DNA from: an uncultured Clostridia bacterium
GTDB lineage: Bacteria > Bacillota > Clostridia > Lachnospirales > Lachnospiraceae
Assembly: GCA_937895705.1 (NCBI GenBank)
Contig: CALBKM010000044.1
Coordinates: 1-64,000, forward strand
Length of the DNA: 64,000 nt
Direction of reading: 5' to 3'
The position numbers and the translations under genes are program-made. How positions within the stretch are numbered: position 1 is the first letter of the stretch; every line of letters begins with the position of its first letter. The notes beneath the pieces were generated by a model. That model was not told where the DNA came from. It saw nothing but the letters and a program-made list of their open reading frames with translations, and made no database searches. Below are positions 16,811-23,843 of this stretch, piece after piece.

Positions 16811-16915
16811 AGATATATCCTCTCTCGGAGGGGATATATTTTTACAAACTGGCAAGCTCACAAAAGGTGGTTCAAAATGACTTGCAAACAGAAATAAATG
16901 AAAGGAGTAAATTGT

Positions 16916-17500
16916 ATGGCGATGAAAATTGAAAAGCGTAAAACCATAGACGATGATATTTTTGATGAATTAGCAAAGAAGCATCCTGTCAAGAGTGAAA
17001 AGGGTGTGTGCTATGCCCAGAACATGGATTACATTACCCTAGAGGTGGAAGCGTTTAACGACCCTATTCTCCGTAAATTGATTAAGCAGGAATCGAAAGT
17101 CTTGATTGTTTATATGTACCTTAGAGAGAGAATGTGTCATAACGGCTGGTGTGTTTCATGGGATAATGACACGAAGGAAGATATTAAAGAGCGTTTGACG
17201 TTATGGGGAGTGTCGGAGGATGAAAGTGAGAACATAATCACTGCGCTGATTGAAAAGCAAGTGATTAGGGTGTTTGTTCATGCAGGAATAGAGTTTCTCA
17301 CGGATGTGCAACAGATTTATAATTGGGAGATGTTACAAGCCAAAAGAGCCAGAGATAGGAAGAGCAAACAAAGCAAGTCGAAGGAAACTGGAACGGACAG
17401 CGTTGCAAATGTCAATTATCCTCAAGACCCAACATATCCTCCGCCTGGGTATTATGAGGAGTGTTGTGCCAGAGGGGATGACGAATTGCCGTTTAACTAA
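16916..17500 (+). CDS. Lin1244/Lin1753-like replication-type protein
   Basis: A 194-residue protein. Residues ~35-140 follow the Lin1244/Lin1753 N-terminal (DUF4373) pattern: DYITLEVEAFNDPILRKLIK, LIVYMYLRERMCHNGWCVSW, NIITALIEKQVIRVFV and EFLTDVQQIYNWEML. Such proteins are usually found in phage or plasmid replication modules. A basic linker (AKRARDRKSKQSKSK) and Pro-rich segment lead to the C-terminus DDELPFN, close to the acidic-hydrophobic tip of single-stranded DNA binding proteins. It suggests the excised element may replicate or recruit host repair/replication proteins. AAAGGAG lies 8 bases before the ATG. Confidence 0.6.
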   Translation: MAMKIEKRKTIDDDIFDELAKKHPVKSEKGVCYAQNMDYITLEVEAFNDPILRKLIKQESKVLIVYMYLRERMCHNGWCVSWDNDTKEDIKERLTLWGVSEDESENIITALIEKQVIRVFVHAGIEFLTDVQQIYNWEMLQAKRARDRKSKQSKSKETGTDSVANVNYPQDPTYPPPGYYEECCARGDDELPFN

Positions 17501-17989
17501 TAAGGCTATACCCTGTAAGAGTGTTTTGGATAGTTTTAAGTAATCCGTGCGGAGGCGGTAATTACCTCCGCTATTATAGATAGGGAATATGGACAGATTC
17601 TTATAATGTATTGTCATGTAGTGTGTTGAGTTGACTGGAAAGGAACTGATTGGCCAATGATGTGTCTGGAAGTGTATTGCAAGGCTATGGGGGTAATGCC
17701 CGTCCCCCTACCTCGGCTTATATGGTTATATACACATTTATGTAGTATGTAAACGATTATAAGCCTTGTATATTTGGATATTCTCTTATACTGTTATATA
17801 ATATTTATGTAAGTATTTTGATATATCCTTGTGATGGATATTCGCAGTATAGTGTTTCATAAGTTTTTTACAACATGCATAGTGCATTTAATCATAGAGA
17901 GAAAGAAGCCTGCAAGGGCAAGCAGGTTAATAAAAGCCTACCACCGATATTTTCGGGTTTAACAAGATTTACATGGTATGGAGGTTTTT
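17501..17989. other. 489-base non-coding, A+T-rich stretch of the element
   Basis: No supported gene. It holds a stem GCGGAGG/CCTCCGC (17549-17571), possibly a terminator for the upstream gene, and an A+T-rich part (about 17700-17890) with imperfect repeats around TTTATGTA and GGATATTC. With a replication-type protein upstream and a tyrosine recombinase downstream, it could contain an origin or recombinase binding sites. That is inference only. Confidence 0.35.
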
Positions 17990-18889
17990 ATGGGACGAAA
18001 GACAATAGCTAATCAAATACATTCCTCGTTGGCGAATAAAATCGCATTCGGGGAAAGTAAGCACACGGATAAAATTGAACAAGAAAAAAAGTTTGGCGAA
18101 AGCACTTATAAAATATATTCTTATGACACATATGACACTTACCGCAAGGTGGGAGAAGAATATGCAAGGTGGCTCATGGAAAAGGATGTTAAATACGGCT
18201 CATTGGCGCAAACGGAGCATTATGCGAAAGAATACATAGAAACTCGCTTGGATGAGGGAAAATCGCTTTATACGCTCAAAATGGAGCGTTCTGCCCTTGG
18301 TATGATATATGGGCACAGCTTAGACATTCCGCTTCCTGTTCGCCATAGCAAAGACGTGACAAGAAGCCGACAGGAAACGGATAACGATAAACATATAAGC
18401 AGAACAGGAAAGTATAAAGATGTATTTACAGTGGTTACTGCTTCGGGGTGTCGTAGGTGTGACGCAAAGGGCTTAACGGTTGATAGTCTGGTAGAGAAGG
18501 ACGGACGTTACTTTCTGGATATTAAGAGAAGTAAAGGCGGACGTAACCGTCTTGCACCTATTCTTCCCGATAAAGTAGTGGATGTAAAAGCAATTATAGA
18601 CAGAGCCAAAGAAAACGGACAGTACAAATTGTTTGAGCATATCCCTAAGGAAATAGATGTACATGGTCTGCGTCGGGAGTATGCACAAGCGTTATATCAT
18701 ACCCTAAAGGACGACAGGAAATTAAGAGATGAATATTTGACTTATTATCCGACACGACAGGAAAATGTCAAAAGTTCGTATTACAGAGACCGAGAGGGAA
18801 ACATATTTGAACGTGATACTGTCTGGGTTGTTAGTAACTCCTTGGGACATACAAGGATAGATACGAGTATTGCCTCATATTTGAAATAG
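17990..18889 (+). CDS. Tyrosine recombinase (phage integrase-like)
   Basis: A 299-residue protein with the tyrosine recombinase active-site set in order: Arg in TASGCRRCDAKGLTV, Lys in KRSKGGRNR, His-x-x-Arg in DVHGLRREYAQAL, His in SLGHTRIDTS, and the terminal Tyr in IASYLK. The N-terminal ~110 residues carry a SAM-like core-binding segment (YARWLMEKDVKYGSLAQTEH). It would cut and rejoin DNA through a 3'-phosphotyrosine. It is a second recombinase in an element already carrying a serine integrase; monomer resolution or mobilisation are possible roles. The ATG at 17990 follows ATGGAGG. Confidence 0.85.
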   Translation: MGRKTIANQIHSSLANKIAFGESKHTDKIEQEKKFGESTYKIYSYDTYDTYRKVGEEYARWLMEKDVKYGSLAQTEHYAKEYIETRLDEGKSLYTLKMERSALGMIYGHSLDIPLPVRHSKDVTRSRQETDNDKHISRTGKYKDVFTVVTASGCRRCDAKGLTVDSLVEKDGRYFLDIKRSKGGRNRLAPILPDKVVDVKAIIDRAKENGQYKLFEHIPKEIDVHGLRREYAQALYHTLKDDRKLRDEYLTYYPTRQENVKSSYYRDREGNIFERDTVWVVSNSLGHTRIDTSIASYLK

Positions 18890-18923
18890 TGGTAGTTATT
18901 TCTGGAAATGTGTGTTATAATTG

Positions 18924-18943
18924 GTTCGACAAACTTGAATTTG
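18924..18943 (+). repeat. Left inverted repeat of radical SAM cassette
   Basis: GTTCGACAAACTTGAATTTG, itself part of the palindrome TTCGACAAA/TTTGTTGAA. Its reverse complement matches 20006-20025 at 17 of 20 positions, and a nearly identical copy (19 of 20) lies at 48354-48373 upstream of a chromosomal gene. It lies just after a TATAAT (18916-18921). Confidence 0.7.
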
Positions 18944-18976
18944 TTGAACTGTTAGATAAGAATTTGGAGGTATATT

Positions 18977-19993
18977 ATGAAAGAATTATCATTAGTTGTA
19001 GATATGTATGGATGTCCAAATCGTTGTAAGCATTGTTGGTTGGGACATATGCCAAATCGTAAAATGGCTGACAAGACGGATGAACAGTTGATAGAGTATT
19101 TTAAGCCTTATTTTGAAAATATAACATATTATAGTTGGTTAAGAGAACCTGATTATTGTGATGATTATAGACAACGCTGGATGAAAGACAATGAAATTTC
19201 TATTCAAGGTAGACCAATGCGTTTTGAATTGGCTAGTTTTTATCGTTTGGTTCGTGATAAAGAGTATGTTAAGTTTTTGAAAGAAGTAGGTGTTAAAAAG
19301 GTACAATTAACATTCTTCGGTTTAGAAACGATGACAGATTTTTACATCGGAAGAAAAAATGCATATAATGAATTGCTTTTAGCAACAGATATACTAATAT
19401 CTAATGGTATTGCACCAAGATGGCAAGCATTTATTTTTGAAGATAATAAAAACGAAATTGTGAAGTTGTTAGATGTCATCGACAAACTAAATTTGTATGA
19501 AAGATGTGCTTCTTTTGGAGAGGAGTTTAAGTTTTTTGTTCATGCAGGGAGTTGTGATGGTGAAAATGTTAAACAATATCCAATAAGAATTCAAAAAGAG
19601 AATATTCCAAAACAACTGATACCTTATTATTTGGAGTATGACAACATTTTGGAAGAAAAGGAATGTGTTAAGTTATTGTCGGAAAGTTATGAAAAGATTG
19701 TGTTTGAAGCAACCGATGATATTGTTTTGAATATATCTAATGACATGAATGTGTATTTTAATTATACCCATATGACTAAACCATGGATAATCGGTAACAT
19801 TTTAAAAGATGACGCAAAAGAATTAGTTCGAAAAATCGTGGAAGGGGACACTTACGCGTTGAATATGATAAGAAAGTGTTCTTATAGTGAGTTAGTGAAG
19901 CGATATGGTGACACAACATCAACAAAGGTTTTTACGCTTGATGATTATAAAATGTATATGGTCAATCGATATTTGGATGATTGTGTCGATTAG
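18977..19993 (+). CDS. Radical SAM protein, cargo gene of unknown function
   Basis: A 338-residue radical SAM enzyme with the cluster motif CPNRCKHCW at residues ~14-22, which binds the [4Fe-4S] cluster that cleaves S-adenosylmethionine. Downstream strands fit the partial TIM barrel (KKVQLTFFGLETMTDFYIG, GIAPRWQAFIFED). No second Cys-rich (SPASM) cluster is evident, so the substrate is unknown. Codon use is far more A/T-rich than neighbouring genes, indicating separate acquisition. The gene stands alone between 20-base inverted repeats, with TTTGGAGG before its ATG. It is probably cargo, not needed for element transfer. Confidence 0.8.
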   Translation: MKELSLVVDMYGCPNRCKHCWLGHMPNRKMADKTDEQLIEYFKPYFENITYYSWLREPDYCDDYRQRWMKDNEISIQGRPMRFELASFYRLVRDKEYVKFLKEVGVKKVQLTFFGLETMTDFYIGRKNAYNELLLATDILISNGIAPRWQAFIFEDNKNEIVKLLDVIDKLNLYERCASFGEEFKFFVHAGSCDGENVKQYPIRIQKENIPKQLIPYYLEYDNILEEKECVKLLSESYEKIVFEATDDIVLNISNDMNVYFNYTHMTKPWIIGNILKDDAKELVRKIVEGDTYALNMIRKCSYSELVKRYGDTTSTKVFTLDDYKMYMVNRYLDDCVD

Positions 19994-20005
19994 ACGAGAA
20001 GTAGT

Positions 20006-20025
20006 CAAATTCCAATTTGTCGAAT
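20006..20025 (-). repeat. Right inverted repeat of radical SAM cassette
   Basis: CAAATTCCAATTTGTCGAAT, reverse-complementary to the repeat at 18924-18943 at 17 of 20 positions. It begins 13 bases after the radical SAM stop codon. Confidence 0.65.
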
Positions 20026-20052
20026 AGGTGAATATTTCAGTTTGGCAAAAAT

Positions 20053-20203
20053 TTGCATTTCGGAATTATGCATGATACAATACATATAAGGGGTGGTAAT
20101 CCCACCCCAAGAAAGTGATTGTGTCCGAGGTACACTCGGCAAAAGTTTATTATGATGTACTTACATTTTGAAAGACAGGTTTCGTACCTGTCTTTCTGTC
20201 TTT
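20053..20203 (+). ncRNA. Candidate structured small RNA near element end
   Basis: A promoter TTGCAT (20053-20058), 17-base spacer, TACAAT (20076-20081) would start a transcript near 20088. Three hairpins follow: GGGGTGG/CCCACCCC (20090-20108), CCGAG/CTCGG (20125-20139) and AAAGACAGGT/ACCTGTCTTT (20171-20195), the last followed by a pyrimidine-rich end and acting as terminator. No start codon with a ribosome binding site lies inside. The ~115-base RNA would point toward the attachment site, antisense to the alternative recombinase tail encoded here. Confidence 0.55.
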
Positions 20204-20300
20204 GGTGGGCTTGTCCACTCTAGCGGTATTCTATTTTGTAGGAAGTCTTTCCTGTAATCCTAATCACTAATTCATTAATAATTAAACTCCTATAACCACG

Positions 20301-20326
20301 AATGAGTGCTGATTTCCCTACCACTC
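20301..20326. other. Right attachment junction of the element
   Basis: Element AATGAGTGCTGATTTCCC (20301-20318), core TACC (20319-20322), then host ACTCCGTATAT. The element arm is the inverted partner of the left arm at 13531-13548. In the circular form the two arms would flank TACC as attP. Confidence 0.85.
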
Positions 20327-21226
20327 CGTATATACCCGGTTTAACGTAAAGGATTGGATGGCAAGAATATTGGCATAAATCGTGGCTTCCGGCCAGGTGG
20401 CATAGATTTCACTTGAGGCTACATTTTTTATGTAGTCACGGTATCTTACGTAGTAGTTTTGTGCGGAAGCGTCATTCGGAGAACCGTTATGAACTACAAT
20501 GAATTCCGGAATAACTACCCGGGATAGAACGATTTCTCCGCTACCGGTGATTTCTTTGACTTCTTCCTCTATGATTTTCGGAGGATAGATGCCGTATAAT
20601 GTGTGGTCTGGAATTATGAAAGTTTCGGCACTCCTTGTGTCGGACGGCACTTGCGGCAACATTTGCACTTGTTGCAGTGCAACCACATCCGGCAACACTT
20701 CCGTACCGACGATTTGCACCGGCTCGAAGCCGTCTGCCTGGACGGTGAGGTTGTATTCGGAGTAGGGCCGGGGACTGCCCGCTTCCTGACTATATTCCGG
20801 AGGCGGGGCAGGAAGCTCGATAACGGCGGTCTGACCGGCGGCGGAAGTATTGATTTCGTCGATGAGGGTAGTGGTATTTCCTACGGTTTCGGAAATCTGT
20901 ATCGTGGCGTTTTCAATCGGAAAATTGTCCGCTATGTTACCAACAGAGACCCGGAGTCCACCGAAGGAAGTCGTAGACATATCTGCCGGAAAGCGGGAGG
21001 AACCGGCAGAAGAAGGTGTTTGCCCGGTAGGCGCCTGGAGTATCTGTTGGATTGGGACCTGCATTGACGTCTGTCCTTGTACCGCCAGAGGCGACTGTAT
21101 TTGCGGAACAGTGGGTTGCATCGATGGCTGCGCCGGTTTTTCGGTTTGCGTACTCCGCTCCGGGGACGTTATGTTCTGCACCGGTTTGGCCGGCTCGTTT
21201 ACCTGAAAAGAACGATAAAAAGGCAT
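20319..21226 (-). pseudogene. 5' half of split SpoIID-like/peptidoglycan-binding gene
   Basis: Encodes the first ~302 residues of the interrupted protein and now ends at a TAG supplied by the element, right after RVYTEW. The N-terminus is Pro/Gln/Thr-rich and disordered (about 1-95). A beta-sandwich-like domain follows (GGLRVSVGNIADNFPIENAT ... YNLTVQADGFEPVQIVG; about 100-190). Then comes the beginning of a SpoIID-type domain (VIPEFIVVHNGSPND ... WPEATIYANILAIQSFTLNR). SpoIID proteins are peptidoglycan lytic enzymes of sporulation. AAAGGATATCTCT precedes the ATG, and a sigma-E-like promoter lies 30 bases further upstream. Confidence 0.9.
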
Positions 21227-21255
21227 AGAGATATCCTTTACTTGAAATTTACTAT

Positions 21256-21284
21256 ATGATATGATGGAAAAAAAGGAAAAATGC
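21256..21284 (-). promoter_or_regulatory. Sigma-E-like promoter of the interrupted gene
   Basis: On the minus strand GCATTTT (21278-21284), a 14-base spacer and CATATCAT (21256-21263) match the mother-cell sigma-E consensus (G-H-A-T-A-W-W, 14 bases, CATACAAT) at 6 of 7 and 6 of 8 positions, about 30 bases before the start codon. A sigma-A promoter with proper spacing is not evident. Pattern match only. Confidence 0.45.
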
Positions 21285-21355
21285 GGAACCTGAGAGCAAA
21301 TTGTTTCGTCTAATAAACAGAAGGTAGTTTACAAACTTGGGAAAGGGGCGTTATT

Positions 21356-23842
21356 ATGAGAACATTATTTAAAAAAGTAAGACGGGGCGTTGCTGCTGCC
21401 GTGACAGCAGTAATGCTTGCAGGCTTGTTCGTAGGTTGCAGTGGAGGAAGTGACCGTGTTTTGCTTCCGACACCGACACCGCGGACGGAAAAGAACAATG
21501 AAAATCCGGAGGTAACGAAAGTACCGACGGGAGTGCCGACAGAAGGGAGCGATGCCTCCGTTCTTTTGAAACCGGCCGGGTCCTATGAGGCTGTATTCGA
21601 AGCACTGCAGCAGGTACAACAATCCGAAAATTACCGGGGCGGTTTGGTTTATGATAACGGCATGCTTTGGGTAGAGGAAGAAGCGGATATGGCGGTACCG
21701 GACGCAGTGGCGCCGACGGAGCCGTCGGTGGGGACGAATGAAGCCGGTAAGGGAGATGTTACCACAGGAGGAACGGATTTCTCGGAAACCAATGTACAGG
21801 TGGAAGGAATCGATGAGGCAGACATTATTAAAACCGACGGACAGTACTTCTATGTGTTTGACCTGAACCGGAATTCCATTTACATTGTCAGCGCCAAAGG
21901 CAGTGAGATGAAACTTACGGCAGCGGTGCCGGTGTCTGAGGAGTTTAACGGAAACGAAACCGGCAGAGAAATGTATTTGTTGAAGGACCGTCTGGTGCTT
22001 TTGGTCAGCGGATTCCGTACCGAGGAAAAGTCCGAGTACTCGAAAAATGCGGGAGAGTACATTCCGTATATCCGGGAGTGTGCGGTAACAAAGGTGTATA
22101 CTTACGATATCTCCGATAAATCTGCACCGAAGCTGATTTCTGTTCTGGAGCAGGACGGACGAATGATTACGTCTCGTTGTGCGGACGGCAAGGTGTATGT
22201 AATCTCTTCCTACAGAGATTATAATGCGTGGTTGAAGCCGTCGGATCTGGCAAGAGACCGGAACGAATCGAACAGTAATGAATTTAAGAATTACATTCCG
22301 ACAGCGGCAGGTGAGGTGATTGCTGCAGATTGCATTTACATCAGCGAAGAACCGTTGTCCGAGGAGTTTTTGGTAGTGACCTCCATGGAGCCGGAGAACC
22401 CGGATAAATACCTTGATGTGAAGGCTTTACTTGCGGACGGAGACGAGTGTTATGTCAGCAGCAACTACATTTATGTGGCAGGCAGTCGTTGGCAGAACAA
22501 AGAGATTCCGTACGACCGCACCGAGGTGTACCGCTTTGCTTATAAGGACGGAAATATTACCCCGGCGGGACAGGTGACGGTAAAGGGAACCTTGGATGAC
22601 CAATTTTCCATGGATGAGTACGAGGGGCATTTTCGGGTGGTAACCACCGTTAACGAGTATGTCTATGAGACAAAGGATACGGGAGTAAAGAATAAAGAAA
22701 CGGTAGATATAAACGGAGACGGAATTATCGATGAAACAGATATGATAGAACCGTATTCCTATACATTTATTAAGGAGAGCAAGCGGTATAATTCTTTATA
22801 CATCTACGGCAGTGACTTAAAGTTAACCGGTTGTATCGAGAATCTTGCTCCCGACGAGCATATTAAGTCCGCAAGACTGATGGGTAAGGTTGGTTATTTT
22901 GTTACATTTCGTCAGACGGACCCGCTGTTTTCCGTAGATTTAAGCGATCCGGCGAATCCGAAGGTGCTGGGTGAGTTAAAGATCCCGGGATTCTCTACCT
23001 ATCTGCATCCGTACGGAGAGGACCTTCTTCTCGGTATCGGTTATGATGCGGACGAGACCACCGGTTGGACCGAATGTGTGAAGCTTTCCATGTTTGATGT
23101 GTCGGACCCGGCGAATGTAAAGGAAGTGCATAAGCACAGTTTGACGGATTTTACCTATACGGGAGCAGAGAACGACCATAAGGCTGCCCTGATTGATGTA
23201 GAGCGGGATATCATCGGATTTCCGGTAAGAGGTTATACCGATACAGGTGAATATAACGTTTACGTGGTGTACGGATATGACGAGGAAAACGGATTTTATC
23301 CGAAGTTTTCCGAAGGCTATGCCATGGGCTATGACGCGGATTTATACGAGCTTAAGTATGAACTGTTTACTGTGGATTGTCGCGGCGCATACATCGGAGA
23401 TACCTTTTACATGATTAATCCGGCTTATGAAATCAAATCCTATGATATGGGAACCTGGGAACAGACCGGCAGAGTCGGTATGGTAAAAGAAGTGGAGGAG
23501 CGTCAGGCTTTGTTGGATAAAATACATGAGAAAAATCCGGACCCGATTGTGATCGAAGTGGAAGCAAACCCGAGTACCGGTTATACCTGGACGACCATGA
23601 CGGAGGGAGGGGCAGTTTCCCTTTCCCGTGTGGAGGATATTACTCCGGAGGGAGACAGACAACTTCCGGGAGCTCCGATTACCCAGCGTTATACTTTTGA
23701 AGTAAAGGATATCGGCACTACAAAGGTAACCTTTGAATATGCCCGGATGTGGGAGAGTAAGGCACCGCTTAAGCGGAAGGTTTATGTAATTACCGTGGAT
23801 GAGAGTCTGGAAGCGAAGATTGAGTCGGTGACGGAGGAGTAA
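21356..23842 (+). CDS. Lipoprotein: beta-propeller domain fused to chagasin-like inhibitor
   Basis: An 828-residue secreted lipoprotein. Residues 1-28 form a signal peptide ending in lipobox LFVGC. After a Thr/Pro-rich linker comes a Beta_propel domain (pfam09826-type; about 140-700) with TNVQVEGIDEADIIKTDGQY and repeated YxYGSDL/DLSDPANPKVLG blades. Inside it sits an EF-hand-like loop, DINGDGIIDETD. The C-terminal ~100 residues match the chagasin/I42 cysteine-protease inhibitor fold: NPSTGYTW and EYARMWESKAP. It probably sits on the outer membrane face, perhaps with protease-inhibiting activity. AAAGGGG precedes the ATG; it shares an operon with the next gene. Confidence 0.85.
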   Translation: MRTLFKKVRRGVAAAVTAVMLAGLFVGCSGGSDRVLLPTPTPRTEKNNENPEVTKVPTGVPTEGSDASVLLKPAGSYEAVFEALQQVQQSENYRGGLVYDNGMLWVEEEADMAVPDAVAPTEPSVGTNEAGKGDVTTGGTDFSETNVQVEGIDEADIIKTDGQYFYVFDLNRNSIYIVSAKGSEMKLTAAVPVSEEFNGNETGREMYLLKDRLVLLVSGFRTEEKSEYSKNAGEYIPYIRECAVTKVYTYDISDKSAPKLISVLEQDGRMITSRCADGKVYVISSYRDYNAWLKPSDLARDRNESNSNEFKNYIPTAAGEVIAADCIYISEEPLSEEFLVVTSMEPENPDKYLDVKALLADGDECYVSSNYIYVAGSRWQNKEIPYDRTEVYRFAYKDGNITPAGQVTVKGTLDDQFSMDEYEGHFRVVTTVNEYVYETKDTGVKNKETVDINGDGIIDETDMIEPYSYTFIKESKRYNSLYIYGSDLKLTGCIENLAPDEHIKSARLMGKVGYFVTFRQTDPLFSVDLSDPANPKVLGELKIPGFSTYLHPYGEDLLLGIGYDADETTGWTECVKLSMFDVSDPANVKEVHKHSLTDFTYTGAENDHKAALIDVERDIIGFPVRGYTDTGEYNVYVVYGYDEENGFYPKFSEGYAMGYDADLYELKYELFTVDCRGAYIGDTFYMINPAYEIKSYDMGTWEQTGRVGMVKEVEERQALLDKIHEKNPDPIVIEVEANPSTGYTWTTMTEGGAVSLSRVEDITPEGDRQLPGAPITQRYTFEVKDIGTTKVTFEYARMWESKAPLKRKVYVITVDESLEAKIESVTEE

Positions 23843-23843
23843 A

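Larger units (their letters stand above)
13527..20318. mobile_element. 6.79-kb serine-recombinase element inside a SpoIID-like gene
   Basis: Bounded by TACC direct repeats (13527-13530 and 20319-20322) and by inverted end arms CCGAAATCATCACTCATT and AATGAGTGCTGATTTCCC, matching at 15 of 16 inner positions. Contents: large serine recombinase, 77-aa protein, 366-aa resolvase-like protein, Lin1244-like protein, tyrosine recombinase, radical SAM protein and a candidate small RNA. There are no phage structural or conjugation genes, so it is a satellite-like or mobilisable island, or a domesticated intervening element. Removal restores the host frame exactly (908 + 586 bases = 498 codons including the stop). 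Confidence 0.92.

Noticed and set aside
18924..18957. Integron attC site (GTTAGAT/GTTRRRY-like boxes near the radical SAM and 48.4-48.8 kb genes)
   Set aside because: Only one box type fits, the RYYYAAC partner is missing or misplaced, and no integron integrase is present; kept as an inverted-repeat observation instead.
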